Notes: generated by a model not told the origin, from the letters alone. 64,000 bases of DNA from Blastomussa wellsi (GCA_947652115.1 OX393573.1:1399638-1463637), one strand, 5' to 3'. Positions 36,101-56,718 are shown, counted from the stretch's first letter. A program made the numbers and translations.

Positions 36101-37238
36101 TTCTAAAGGGCATAGGAGAAGAACAATGGTGATGATCAAATTGATGAGCTACCTGACAAATTCAGGGAATGTTTCTTTCTCTTCTGGTTCCATGATGTCA
36201 GGACGAAAGGTGAACGCTGTCTGAGTGTTGTCTGGGTGATAAAACAATTGAACATATCCTGCAACAATAAATTTAAAATGCACGCAATCCAGTAAGGAGA
36301 ATTTGAATCTTGATTTTGAAGATTTAAGGGGGGTTCTTCTATAACTACCATCATCATCATCATTATTTTATTTGCCTAATAATATTTTCTTAACCTTTAC
36401 AAAAATAATAGGGCTTAATACACAGCGAGGTGACCTCTGGAAACCGCCAGGCTTATAGTTCAGGCCACCTCATACATCACTTGTTGCTAAATGACAGGGG
36501 AGTTTCTCACCATCATATTTTGAATACCAGACCTTTCACATAATTTTTGTTGTTCCATCAGGAATCTTACATGGGTTTCAAATCAGGGCCATATACCGTA
36601 TGGCCCTGAAAACTGGTAGAAATGGAAATTGACAATCACTGCCAGTATGCTTCGGCATGTGTCCTATCACGAATCAGGTGAAAGGTATGCACAAGAGCAG
36701 CAACCTACTTATTAAAATATTATTGGAACTGCTGATTAGAATCAGATAAAACAGACAAGACAATATCTCGCACCTGTGGAGTGTTCGTCTTTGTTTTTCC
36801 AGTTGTTTAATGTAGGACTCAAGCCAACTCCATCAGGAAAATAAGAACTTAGGAACTGTGCGGCAGGACTTGACTGAAGTAAAGGTGGCTCTGTTAAACT
36901 GTCCAGCCACTCGGCATTATTCACTGCAGACACTCTCTAAATTATAGCAAGGGAAACAATAACAACACTTGTAAAATTCATTAATAATTCATAAGGAGTA
37001 GATCCAATGCAAAGGTACTATTTAGGTCACATGAATGCTCTGTAAACCCCAATACAAATCAAGAGTAGAATTAACTTTTGATACAGATCTTTACTGATTA
37101 AAATGCAAAGCACAATGGAATCGAATAACAATACTTTGCATTCAATTTATTGTTTTCATTTCACAAGTACGATAAAATATTTGCGTCCGATCTGTATGGG
37201 CTTTACAATTGCTCGCCTATCGGCTCGCAATTGTAAAT

Positions 37239-37277
<39 letters not shown>

Positions 37278-39285
37278 ACATAGTTCTTAAATGCCTATAA
37301 CTCAATATAAGCAACTAGATTTTCAGTATTTGGGAGAGCTAATATTTGGAAGCATTTTTGCATTTGAGCTTTTAAAATTTTATTGATATGTAAAAAAACT
37401 CCCTCAGTATGGTAACAAGGGAGGTCAGGTTTGGGGAGAGCGGAGAGCCACTAGGTGGTACTGATGTGTGTCTGGACAACCAAAGGAATGGTTTATCAGC
37501 TGTTTAAAGTGGGTCAAAATTTAGATAACATGTGTTCTCTTTCCACCAGACATTTTACGTTTAACTGAAAAGACCAAGAGAAATGAACAAGAAAAGTTTT
37601 TTTCCGTTTAGTAAACTGGAAAATGTAGACACACATTAATTTTGTAACTTGGTAAATCAAAATGGCTACTGCACATACCTCATCTTCATGCATACTGCAA
37701 GGGGAAATGACTTTCTTTTTGCCCTGTTCAAGACATGGAACATACCATCCTACTGATTAACAGGAGTTGATAGATAGCAGTTCTTAATTATTATCTGATT
37801 ATCAGTTTCTCTTACCTAGTAACTAAAACAAATTGCATGTAAGACAGTTTCCACTGAAAATTTAACCAATACAGGCAAAATGAAGTTACATGTTCCAAAA
37901 ACTAATACCATGGTAATAAGTATTTTGAAAACTGTTAAGAAGAACTTATCAAGACTTTAGCTCAGACGTGAAGCTGACCCTGCCACAGAGACAATTGATT
38001 TGAAGCTTATATACACCCACTGGCAATGGGCTGGAATTATCCTGTCCTACATCCACAGGTCCGCCTAATTAACCATCTGTACAAAAGTGCTTCTATCCTT
38101 GTTTCTACATCATAACTTGCCCCATTCTCTCCTGAAATTGAAGCCATGTTTGAGCAGAGGAGGCGCATCTTTGAAGAGCAAAGAGTAAGATTTTTGTCTC
38201 TTGATCATTATTTGTTTTCGGTCTTTTTGAAAAGTAAACATAACAAAATACTATTAATAAAATGCTATTTTTACTTCACAGGCACTTTGCTAACCTTAGT
38301 TTCACTGATCACCACAGATTCTGACGAGGTACATTTCCAGGATTTTATGGCAGATGGGGTGAGCTCCTTTTCTGGAAATTCTCTCCACTTCGAACATGAT
38401 ACGCACTGCACCCAAAATGGCATGATCATTTCTGAAACGTACACCTTAATGCTTGCTTCTCTTTGGCTATTAGTGCTCCAGTCATACTTCCATTTTGTGT
38501 AGGTTTCATAGCCATCCTTGCAGCTTCAGGGCAAAAAAAAACACTATAATCAGTTTGTATATCAGCCAACTTTTTCTGATTTTCTAATATTAATGCACAT
38601 GTATTGCCTTACCTTCGATACATGTAGTCAAAACAAGCATTACAGAAATGCTCTCCATCGGACATGTGGTACCATCTTGAAGTGTAACCATCTCCAGCAC
38701 ACCTGTTTTACGATAAATAATTGAACATAAATTAATTCTTCACTGCCAGCACTTGTGCAAAACAATAACAGTGTTTTTTACATTGTCGACTGAAGCAGTA
38801 TCCCATTAATCAGGCAGCATAGATCTATCTCGTGGGAGGCATGGTGGCCTAATGGTTGGTGCGCTGGACTCCAGATTGGACTGTCTGGGTTCGAGCCCCG
38901 GCCGGGGCACTGCATTGTTGGGGATAACCCTGTGATGGACTAGCATCACAACCAGCAGGGAGTAGACACATTCTCAGTTGCTTCATGCAAAGGAAACTGG
39001 GATAAGCTCTGGCCACTTGGTTCGTATGCAGACTTTAATTAGTGCAGCTTGAAGGTCACTCGCCCAGATTGCGAGTGCTCTGAAATTTTGTAGATAAAGT
39101 GTAACTTACTGTAGTGCAACTCACGTTTCATCAAATCTTGCACAGCATGTTGGTTTTGATGCAGGACAGCCGGCTTTCTCGCATGCTCTGAACTGTTTTC
39201 CCTTCTCATGTGACAAGTCACCATTATCAAAAAACTGTTTCCTTTTTGTAGTTCTTGGTGATCGCCACGAAGTTTTACCCTCCAT
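27145..39285 (-). CDS. KDM1B: Lysine-specific histone demethylase 2 (LSD2)
   Basis: FAD-dependent amine oxidase that removes methyl groups from H3K4me1/2 in chromatin. Nineteen coding exons join in frame to 794 residues: 39285-39125, 38702-38613, 38523-38295, 38168-38121, 36936-36774, 36258-36153, 35979-35916, 35462-35289, 34680-34606, 33852-33715, 32865-32700, 31646-31588, 30831-30631, 30517-30443, 30141-30025, 29314-29189, 28526-28386, 27624-27472 and 27243-27145. In order: an LSD2-type zinc finger (CEKAGC, then YTSRWYHMSDGEHFCNACF), a CW-type finger (PFWVQCVSCSKWREF), SWIRM (CGHHIITRGMIRVLMVTEVR), the FAD-binding VVGAGAAGLAAARHL at about 349-363, and the oxidase core. LGAGLIEK ends at residue 622, matching the conserved active-site lysine. 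The C-terminus carries FFAGE and ATNRHFPQTVTGAYLSG. The N-terminal fingers distinguish it from KDM1A. An in-frame TAA precedes the ATG. Confidence 0.96.
27729..27891. mobile_element. MITE with TAGCCTGCG ends, inside a SINE
   Basis: The ends TAGCCTGCGTAGCAGGC and GCACAGGCTA are inverted, and the centre folds perfectly (CGTGAAAATTGGGGC... and its complement). CACTTAA occurs just outside both ends. Related pieces lie at 42020-42118 and, by end sequence, 51424-51605. Confidence 0.75.
27902..28062. mobile_element. hAT-like MITE with CAGGGCTGTCAC ends, inside a SINE
   Basis: Perfect 12-bp ends CAGGGCTGTCAC and GTGACAGCCCTG, with CTTAAC directly repeated on both sides (27896-27901 and 28063-28068). 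The interrupted SINE reads through after removal. Confidence 0.85.
28650..29040 (+). mobile_element. Common SINE interrupted by another MITE
   Basis: SINE segments with GTTGTGTTCTTGGGCAAGAC and CATCCCATCCAG lie at 28650-28807 and resume at about 28977 with GAAACCGGGATAAGCTC. The insert at 28808-28976 has inverted ends (TATGTAGTTCCAGAG...ATCCATAC and GTATGGAT...GAAACTACATA). Antisense in a KDM1B intron. Confidence 0.75.
29370..29620. repeat. 14-bp tandem repeat
   Basis: About 17 copies of GGGACCTTCAGTTA/GGGACCTTCAGATA. Copies alternate between GTTA and GATA endings. It lies in a KDM1B intron. Confidence 0.95.
30361..30415. repeat. GAT/GGT microsatellite
   Basis: Runs of GAT, then GGT, then GAT trinucleotides in a KDM1B intron. 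Confidence 0.9.
31371..31550. mobile_element. MITE with TA target duplication and GGCCTTTTC ends
   Basis: The ends are GGCCTTTTCTGAGTTC and GAACTCGGAAATGGCC, flanked by TA on both sides. The arms further share GAGTCTAAGTGCGAAAC and its complement. Lies in a KDM1B intron. Confidence 0.85.
31761..31986. mobile_element. Tc1/mariner-like MITE, TA-flanked
   Basis: The ends CAGTCTTTCCCGTAAAACCG and the inverted CGGTTTTACGGGAAAGACTG match perfectly over 20 bp and continue for about 10 more. Both are flanked by TA. No transposase is present. It lies 210 bases from another TA-flanked MITE. Confidence 0.9.
32915..33215 (-). mobile_element. Common SINE, minus strand
   Basis: The inverse of the consensus body (GGATGGGATGCTTGTCCAT, CCATTTATACCCCTGG, AGTGTCTTGCCCAA) is followed by a degraded tRNA head. 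It lies head to head with the plus-strand copy at 33264. Confidence 0.85.
33264..33540 (+). mobile_element. Common SINE, near full length
   Basis: The head has CAGTGGCCTAATGGTTAG and B box GGTTCGAGCCT; the body has TGGACTCGCATTCCATCC and AAACCAGGATAAGCTCC. A short deletion lies around the GTGTATAAATGGG segment. Confidence 0.9.
34375..34468. mobile_element. Short MITE with perfect inverted ends
   Basis: ACACTTAAACGGCTAGTTCC at the left matches the exact inverse at the right over 21 bp. The inner ATTGAATGCTTG also pairs with CAAGCATTCAA. The 94-bp element is in a KDM1B intron. Confidence 0.85.
37165..37283. mobile_element. Inverted-repeat element
   Basis: GATCTGTATGGGCTTTACAA is answered by the inverted TTGTAAATGCCCATACAGAT. 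The outer AAAATAT...ATATTTT also pairs. Lies in a KDM1B intron. Confidence 0.75.
38835..39037 (+). mobile_element. Common SINE with internal deletion
   Basis: An intact head (GGTGGCCTAATGGTTGGTGC, GGTTCGAGCCCC) is joined directly to the second half of the body (GGGATAACCCTGTGATGGAC). About 70 bases between them are missing. Lies in the KDM1B intron between coding exons 1 and 2. Confidence 0.9.
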
Positions 39286-39494
39286 TGCAATCAGCTGGTT
39301 AAATTATCATACTTTGTGACTACATGAAAGGCTTTCCTGTAGAACTTGGTCACTGAAACCATCCATGCACATGGCCTTTGCACAATCTTGACTATGGCAG
39401 TTGAATAAACACCATCTATTGCTACATGAACATTCTACAAAAAAACAACCAAACAAAAGCATATTTTACTAGTTTAAAAAATCATCATGTACAG

Positions 39495-39642
39495 GGGCAG
39501 ATCCAGGATTTTTCTTAGGAGGGGAGCACCACTAAGGAATGACATAATTGACAGGTGACTTAAGTGAACACTAGTGATATCATTAGTCATCCCAGGGAGG
39601 GGGGGTGCACACCCTGCACCCTCCCCCTAGATCCGCCCTTGA
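39495..39642. mobile_element. hAT-like MITE with CAGGGGCAGATCC ends
   Basis: The ends CAGGGGCAGATCCAGGATTT and GGGGGAGGG...CTAGATCCGCCCTTG are imperfect inverses. A related pair bounds 43683-43875. It lies just upstream of the KDM1B start codon. Confidence 0.65.
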
Positions 39643-41194
39643 CATACAAAAATTATGATAATTATTGACACATTGTTCAAGAAAATATCCCCCCTCCCTC
39701 CCTGACTGGGAATTTTGGTTTAGATTCACAGGGATGCAAATAACACACACCAGATCAGAATGGACCAAAATTTGGCTATGTCTGCTAAAATCCCAGCAGT
39801 GTTTGGACAGATCAGAATGTCTTGCAAATATTTTGCTTTCCAATGTAAATGCCAAACTTGATTCTCAGACGGTCCAAGCACTCTCTCATCTCAATACTCT
39901 TTGGAATTTGCAATGATTTTCCATGGGGAGAGCATGGGTATTATTTTTTTTCTGGAAACACACGTCAATTCAACATGTTCTGTTCCTGTTGAGTCTTGCA
40001 CATACTTGCTTGGTCCTAGAATAGCCAAAGGTCTTGAAATAATGTTAATCGTACAGTAAGATCCTTGACAAAGAATCAATATTTTGATCTAACATACTAA
40101 AACCCTCAAGCGAGTATCATTGACTACTTTGAGAAATCTGCAAAAATTACGTGATTTCCATCGATTTTTTATCGATTGATTTGTCCCTATCCAAAACTAC
40201 TTTTGTTTGTTATTGTAAGCAGCTTCTATTGTTTTCAAGACAAAATCATTGTTTCAATTGTTGAGTCTTTTGTTTAGGGCTAGGGTATCAAACCAATCAC
40301 ATTATATGTTAGGAAAGCTGCTACATCGCCCATTTGTCCCTTGTCATTTCAACCTAGAAATTGACTAACAACCATGATTAATGTGATTTATTGAGAGTCA
40401 TATTAAAGGAAAGTAACAAAGAATTCTTGACGAGTATCTCAGGCCTTTTGTTGACGTTTTCTTGTGTTTCACACCTCACTACAGGTCACAATTTCTTTGG
40501 TCGATCGCGATCTTATTAAAAGTATTCACGTTCAGTCAAATGACACAACATAAATAATTTAAAAGTGAGCTGACTAAAATTCTTAGTTTTATACAATGTA
40601 GATTCATTCACGACTAAGGTTTATACGATGTTTCATCTTGGAAGAAAGCTTATAACAAACAGCGTGATTTAATTTTAGCAACCTGCGCGAAAGATGCCAG
40701 ATTTCAAGTTCTCAAGTCGAAACACATCAACTCGTCGCATTCGCATTTCAGTTTTGAATTCTAGAATTAACTATCTGGTTCCTCTGTTTAAAAAATATAG
40801 ATTCTGATTCATCAAACAAGTAGCTTAAACGCTGAAGTATATAACCATCAAAAATACTTACCAAAGGCAACACAAGAGGAATGCGAGAAAGTTGGCAGAT
40901 TTCGACAGCAACGCGCTCAAAATTTCATGTGCCTTGACGTTCTAGTGCCAGACCTTTTCGCCGGTTTTGCACTAACAGTCACGCAATCATCGTGATTGTC
41001 ACGCTGATCAGAGTCAGACAAATTGCCGGTAAACTTCGTTCCTTTGGAGTTGAATTTTATTACTACTTCTTGCATTCAGGAAACATTAGCAAGGATTTCT
41101 GTCGAGTTTCCGTCTTAATTTATCTAATCAAAAACTAGCGTCATTTGAAAACCCCGCACCCCCCCCCCCCTCATTGGGGGATACCCGGGGCAAA

Positions 41195-41197
41195 CCG

Positions 41198-41229
<32 letters not shown>

Positions 41230-41300
41230 TTTATTATTTATACACGGTAGATACATCAGGCCAGAATAATGCTACTACTACAAAAAAATATGGATATTGA
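41195..41300 (-). mobile_element. Possible 3' tail of a non-LTR retrotransposon
   Basis: Read on the minus strand, a GTATAAATAATAAAG stretch runs into an ATG trinucleotide tract, the kind of tail seen on CR1/RTE-type elements. No reverse-transcriptase coding was found upstream, so this is weak. Confidence 0.3.
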
Positions 41301-43019
41301 GTATCTACAATTTTCACTTGAGTTAGGTTCCCCGGTAGTCGGGGAATGCGCCTTTCGGCTTCGCTATACAATGCGAGGGCTGAGCGGGGATTAGTTGGGG
41401 ATTCAACTCGTGGTTCGTCACTTACCTTTCTTATTGTATTTTTCAAGACAGTGCTTGGAACTGAACATTCAGGGAAAGTTTCCATCGTACAAACTGATTT
41501 GTACGAAAAACCACTAGCAATGATATAAAAATCTGCAGCTTTCACAGATCTCAACGCTTGATAGTAATAATCTCTTGATATGGCAAAGGGATAATTTTTT
41601 TGCTACAGTTCTGAATTTTCGACGCCTATAGCTATTTGTTCTGCAGCAAATCCGACATCTTTGCTTTCACTTTTTTTGTGAAAAAAGAAAACCTTAATCA
41701 AAAAGTTTGCATTTGCAGCAAACTTCAAGCCTTTTCCTTTCTATTCATTAACAAAATTTTCTAACAAACCTTCAGCGAACTGAGCAATTACCATTGGATT
41801 AGAGCAAGCTGTGCTCGCAAACCTGTAATTTCCTATTCTTGACCGAAAGGGATGTCGGGAAATTCGCGATGTCCGGCGACATGCAACACAACCTAACTGT
41901 ATTTCAAGTGTCTAGTTCCTCTATTCTATCAGCAAAATATTGCACCGATTACATATTGCACCTCAACCCCCCCCCCCCCAGGGCGTAGCACTTAACCCTC
42001 ACCCCCCCCACCTCGTCCACTTTTTGCTCTCGCCCCAATTTTCGCGCCGCCAGAATACAAAAGTACCTCTTACAGCTCTTTGCTCGCTTGGGAACGCTTG
42101 CTTCGCAGGCTATGCTGTACAGGGTAAGGACGGACAGAAAATTTAGAAGGGTCGCATCTGAATGAACTTAATGCTTAAACTGTAAGCAAATAAGCTACGG
42201 TATACTCTATACATTTGGTAACAATAAATTGGGTAAGAAAATTAAGAAGAATTGCAAATGACAAACTTGAAAAATTTAGGCTTAATTTTTTAAAATGTGT
42301 TACCGTGAACATGCTAACAGCTTTGGGGACTTCGTAACCAATTGAATTTTGCCCCTTGTGACGTCAGCAGCAGTTATAAACCGGGTTCAACGCCTTTAAG
42401 TTTTAGATCCTTTCGGAAAGCAAGGAGGAATAACATTGAGTGCAAGGTACGTCAGAAGTGGTGTAAAATATTTCGCTTGCTGCCCATCGCTATGAACAAT
42501 ATTAATTCTGAAAAGCTATCTGATGACTATAAGTTCCATTGTTGTTTATAAGTTAACTTTTTTACTATGAGCGATTTTAATACAAGTCGCAAAATTTATG
42601 ACATTTATGTCAACCAGCGCAGCAAGCAGTCTCTTAAAACTTTGACGTTGTCCACTTGGAATTAATTTTTTTTGCTTTTATTTGGCTCAACAATTTTGAG
42701 TTTGAATTGGAAATACCCGGCCCACGAAAAAAAAGTTCAAAAAATGTTCATCGGGAAAATGTGAATGATTTTTCTTCAGCTGGCAAAAATTAATTTGCCA
42801 TTAATTTTAGTGGAACTCCAGCATTAATTTAAACGTGCTGAAGCGAATCAAAGCCCTTGCGAGGGGAAGCAATTTCAGACGATACAATTTCGATACCCTA
42901 TCTAAGGATCACACCATGAGCAATACCAAAAGGGGCAAAAGTGATGCCCTATTTTAGAACCGAGAACCCTATTCCCGAGGCCCATACCTATATAACCCAT
43001 ATATGGGAGTGCACCTCTC

Positions 43020-43110
43020 CCCCCTGGATCAAAGCCAATCATGATTTCCCGCGCTCCGTACCGGCTGCACGTATTTGCTTCGAGTTTTGATTGGTTCACG
43101 GGATTGTCAG
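43020..43110 (-). repeat. Dispersed CCAAT-containing repeat, copy 3
   Basis: On the minus strand: CCCGTGAACCAATCAAAACTC, a short spacer, then GAGCGCGGGAAATCATGATTGG. Matches copies at 13268, 17805 and 54983. Confidence 0.65.
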
Positions 43111-43229
43111 TGTCCGTTGTGATTGGCCAGAATGGTTTACGGTATGACGACACTCAGCAGATAAACACGAAATAAAAAAAGACATTATTTGAAACATTTT
43201 AATTATTCCCTTTCTCTTTTACCGCTTAG

Positions 43230-43558
43230 CTGCAAATTGTGCATGGGGACAAAGTTCGGCCGCGTTCTGGTTTTCATTGGTGAACAAGGAAGGTTGGGGA
43301 CCAGTTTCTCAAGGACTCATTTCCAAAGATGGTGAACATGCCACATACCTTCGTTCTACCTATGGGCCAACATTTGGTGCCATTGACATTTTTATCGCCA
43401 ACGATGCAGCGTCAAACAGAAATTCGTACACAGACCTTGGAGCCACCTATAGGCCGCCAACAGGATACGCCTTTCAGAGTGACTTCGCCCGCACATTTTT
43501 TGGCGGGTAATTTTAACTTTCAACCAGACGAGGTGGAAGTCTTTTACGAAATTGCCTG
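43230..43558 (+). pseudogene. Orphan last exon of a TLDc-domain gene, frameshifted
   Basis: After a strong polypyrimidine tract and acceptor (CTTTTACCGCTTAG), a phase-1 exon encodes the second half of a TLDc domain: AAFWFSLVNKEGWGP, YGPTFGAIDIFIANDA, NSYTDLGATYRPP. The frame hits a stop at 43508. One base off, the usual TLDc ending FLAGNFNFQPDEVEVFYEIA continues to the stop at 43556-43558. The break lies at a run of six T (43496-43501). No exon for the first half of the domain was found in the 2.3 kb upstream, where KDM1B begins on the other strand. TLDc proteins act in oxidative-stress protection and V-ATPase regulation in other animals. Either a decayed gene, or a live gene with a base-call error and missed exons. 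An AATAAA lies at 43625. Confidence 0.75.
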
Positions 43559-43682
43559 AAAATGAATGCGTTTATCGTCTACACCCTGCAATATAACAGT
43601 ATTAATACACAGCTTTAAGTATGAAATAAAATGTAAATATTTAGGAAGAAAGCCAGTTAAGCACTAGCTGGTACTAGATGGG

Positions 43683-43875
43683 CGTAGCCAGGATTTTTCA
43701 AAGGGGGTGGGGTGGGGGGAGTCACACCCAGTCACACCTAAATTTTCCGACCCTTCGGACTTTAAATTAAGGTTGGGGCACGAAAATTTTTACGGCACTT
43801 CGGGCCAAAACTTTTTGCAAATAAGGGGAGGGGGGCGGAAGGGCTCCCAGACCACTCTTCTAGATCCGCCACTGA
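43683..43875. mobile_element. hAT-like MITE, related to 39495-39642
   Basis: The left end GGGCGTAGCCAGGATTTTT and the right end TAGATCCGCCACTG are imperfect inverses of the AGGATTTTT/GATCCGCC type. G-rich interior. Confidence 0.5.
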
Positions 43876-45412
43876 GTTTGTAACTTTCGTTGAGGGTTTT
43901 TGCTTATATTTTTTCGTGCGCCATACTGGGTATTACTTTGTAGTGATAGCATTAACATTGTATTTTGAGGGTGTAAATGTCAGTTTTGTAATGTATAATA
44001 ATGCTGCTCGATATAAAATAATTTCAGTTTCAATTAATTTCATGCAGGTGTGAGACACAACGTTATAACAGTGTGAAGTAATAAAAATTGAGGCTAAAGA
44101 AGCAATGTTTCCTTTTCGCATTACACTCTTTTTTTTATATAAGAACGTCTAATTTTGTAGCTGAGGCTGAACATTCTTATATTTTTTTGCGATTTGAGGC
44201 TGAAAGCGTTCTTTAAATGTTCTTAGATTTACATGTTATAGTATTTCATGATGCGAACGTGAATAGGAAACCTATCAAAGTTCATTGCTGGCTGAGATGT
44301 AGTATGAAGTTTCTTGCACATTCTTAAGCGACTTTGCTCTGATACCACGTGCGAGATCTCTCGTCAACCAACAATGGCTAAATTTGGCTTCAGAAAAAGC
44401 ATTGAACATAGAGATTGACAACGGGACAGTACGCGCAGCAAACCATTCGTTAACCAACATTTAAAATATACAGTGAGCAAAATAAAAGCGTTCTTAATCG
44501 AGTCTCAGCCTGGGGAATGTTCTTAATACGTTCTTAAAATGTTGGTTTATTTCACCCTCAACGTTCTTATAAAGAAGGTTCTTATAAAAAAAAATAGTGT
44601 ACACCCGCGGAGAAGGAAACTTGAACTCGTGATTAGCTTCGACACTCAAACTTTTATTTCCATTCCCGAGTTGCTCCCGCGCAGTTTGCGGATGAGAGAT
44701 CGAGAGAGGATAACCGATTGGGCAGCTTACCCTGCGTGGCAAGCTGCCCCCTACCCCCCCTTCCCCCCTCCTTCCTCTCCCTCCCCGTCCTCCGAGAGTT
44801 TATCACGAAAATTAACATGGCTGAACTCGGATTAAAAATAATGTCGTAATTGACACAGGCTTTAGTAAGTTTATTTAGTAAGTTTAGTAAGTTTATTTAG
44901 TTTGCAAGAAAATCTTTTTACAATCAGTAAGCAGGCCGGGGTCCCTAGTAGCTCCTAGTGGACAGAACTTAGTAAACTCTTTGTAAAAGAGACAGTCTTT
45001 CTTTCATAAAACCGCGCTTGAACTCAGATGGTCGAATGGGGATCTTCTTAGAAAAGCTCAGCAGAGCTTGCTAAGATCTCCAGCCATTATATGATAATAT
45101 ATATTGTAGCAGATGCCAACTTTTGTAATCTAGAAATATAATGGACGAATAAAAAAAATAAAAAAAAAAAAAAAACTCCGAGCTGCAAGTTCAAAACGGA
45201 ACTTGTATACTCGTATTTAGTCTGTTAGTCTGTGAGACCCTGGGGACAAAATTAATATGAGCCAGCGGTTCATCAGGATGTCAGCGGCTACATTATACGG
45301 TATGTACTTCATGTAAGACCACGAATAGTAACTAATTAGTCGCCATATTGAAAAGCTGCATTGTCATTGCACGAAGTAAAGAGACACATTTTTTGTTAAT
45401 TTCATCTTAAAA
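43876..45412. other. Spacer with inverted-repeat element and a poly-A tail
   Basis: 44132-44590 begins with TTTTTTTATATAAGAACGT and ends with an inverted GTTCTTATAAAAAAAA, with many GTTCTTA words between: a likely non-coding transposon. A run of A at 45142-45175, preceded by GACGAATAAA, looks like the 3' end of a retroposed copy. No gene seen. Confidence 0.45.
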
Positions 45413-54808
<9,396 letters not shown>

Positions 54809-54839
54809 GCTTTGTTTCAATTATCTCGTGTAAACTTGT

Positions 54840-54845
54840 AATAAA
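54840..54845 (+). terminator. Polyadenylation signal of PSMD14
   Basis: AATAAA 32 bases after the stop codon. Confidence 0.75.
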
Positions 54846-54982
54846 AACTATCTCAACAATGTTTCTTCTATGTTCATCTCGAGTGTCGAAAGTAATTCGA
54901 GTTTGCTTTGCATTGCTATTTTTCTTAGTGACTGGTTTGAATATAAACTCGATAACTTGTGCCACTTTCAACCATGAAGTAA

Positions 54983-55075
54983 AATGACTCGTTCACGCGT
55001 TTTCCCACGCTTTGCACCAGCATTGTATACATGTATTTGTTTCGAGTTTTGATTGGTTCACTGGATTGTTCACGC
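54983..55075 (-). repeat. Dispersed CCAAT-containing repeat, copy 4
   Basis: On the minus strand: ATCCAGTGAACCAATCAAAAC, a spacer, then GCAAAGCGTGGGAAAACGCG. Lies downstream of PSMD14. Confidence 0.65.
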
Positions 55076-56032
55076 TTGGTAACCAAGCACGATTCCCGAG
55101 TACAATTCTTGCTGGGTACTCGTGTGAACGCACTGAATTTTTCCAGTACCGACGACAGAATTTGGGCACGGGGCCCGTACCGGGATACAAGGTGGAGACA
55201 GCTGGGTTGTCATAAACGCTGCCGCGATGAAATGAGTTCGAGGGGTGAGGAAGCCAAAAGAAACAGTGATAGCATTATGATAGTATTTTAATTCGTTTTA
55301 TTGAATACACAGAGCAGCATCTACAAGAGTGCCTTTTAGATGAAATGACCACATAATTATGACCAAGTTCTTTCACTCGTACAGGAAATGCTCCTAGAAC
55401 AAGGAGAGATAGGCATCAAGCAAATTGTTTAAAAAAGAGGGTGACCGTAAATAGTTTTAATCATTTTTTCCAAATCACAAGGACAGAACTTGAAAAAATC
55501 AGCCTGACTTTCTCAAGTGATTTTACCTAAACTTGACCACTGTTTGTGGGTTTCCATTGGCGTAAACAAGTTTTGGGGCTGTTGAATTTGACAACAACAA
55601 CAACAACTTTATTTGTCATTAAGTACAAGAATTTTTGAAGTTATACTGGTGAGTGTCCATTTAACTGGCCTGTGAGCAGGCTCGCGTTTGGAAATCACGC
55701 GCTTCACCCGCAACTGCGTTGCACACGTGTTTTCTCCCAAATGTGAACCTAATGTTTACTCACTTCGTAGGTTGAGAAGATCTGGGTACGAGATTAACTC
55801 GGTGTTTCCTGCGCGCGCGTCGCTTTAACGCCAACAAGGAGAAATTCAAGACCCAAACCCTGAAATTGGCTGTCTGAAATCTCTTCTGCGGTTGACGGTG
55901 ATATCTTACAACAACAAATTCTCGTGCACTTATAAGCTAATTCTCACTTTCAAAAAGTGGACCGACAAATAAATGAGGTGGCCGGGAGACGCCATCGCGC
56001 GCGGTTGAAAACAGCAAAATTCACGAGTTTTT
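55076..56032. other. Spacer, possible retroelement tail
   Basis: No gene seen. At 55590-55620 the minus strand shows AATAAAGTTGTTGTTGTTGT, a tail of the kind found on some non-LTR retrotransposons, without recognisable coding. Confidence 0.35.
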
Positions 56033-56400
56033 CATGCGTCCGTCCTGGTTTTGAGCGTCGTCCGACTGACAAGCTGTGGATCCAAGAGGCAATAGCAGAG
56101 TGCACGGATCCGCAGACTACTTTGACAATGCGATGACGAAATTCATGATCAAAAACAGGACGGACGCATGAGAAACTGATGTCAATTTCTTCTTCACTAT
56201 AACAAAAAAGTCTGCCCTGAACTTTGCATTGCTTGAATTTGTAAGGCTACAAGTATCATTTTCGCTGAAAGAACCTTATTTTTGATCATGAATTTCGTGG
56301 ATCCATGCACTCGGCCAACGCCTCGTGGATCCACAGCTACTTTGATGGCGTAATTCATGATCAAAAACGGGACAGACGCAAGAAAAACTGACTTCAACTT
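56033..56400. mobile_element. Foldback element with CATGCGTCCGTCCTG arms and partial duplicate
   Basis: 56033-56173 is bounded by CATGCGTCCGTCCTGGTTTT and the inverse AAAACAGGACGGACGCATG. 56280-56400 repeats blocks of it (AATTCATGATCAAAAACxGG, GTGGATCCA) in both orientations, suggesting a second, rearranged copy. Confidence 0.7.
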
Positions 56401-56718
56401 GATAAATTGAAAGCAATCAGATTCTCGAATTTCCAATAGAACAAGACTGAGTCAAATCCAAAATGGCGGCGCGTGGCAAATTTAAAAACGATAACCTTTT
56501 CAATTTTTGTTGTTGTCATTAAATGATATTGCCCCCATATCCGGTAAAATATCTACTTTAGGAGTTTCAAATCAGTCAACGTCAGCTTGTCATAAGGGTA
56601 GAGGTTCGCTATATAAAACCGTTTGTCATTTCGCGTCTAAAAGAATCGTTAAAACTAACGTGCTCCGCCCCTTACCTCCAGATCAATGTTTTCTGAACGC
56701 TTTCGAGGGAGTGGGGGA

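Larger units (their letters stand above)
39643..43229. other. Spacer upstream of KDM1B and the TLDc remnant
   Basis: No complete gene seen. At 40862-40930 the minus strand shows a GTAAGTAT donor after GGCAACACAAG-type sequence, a possible untranslated first exon of KDM1B. Runs of C lie near 41158-41171 and 41966-41980, and a fragment of the TAGCCTGCG MITE family at 42020-42118. None of the short open frames looks coding. Confidence 0.4.

Noticed and set aside
41234..41554. A 106-codon open frame on the minus strand
   Set aside because: No recognisable domain; its end runs into a retroelement-like tail and microsatellite.
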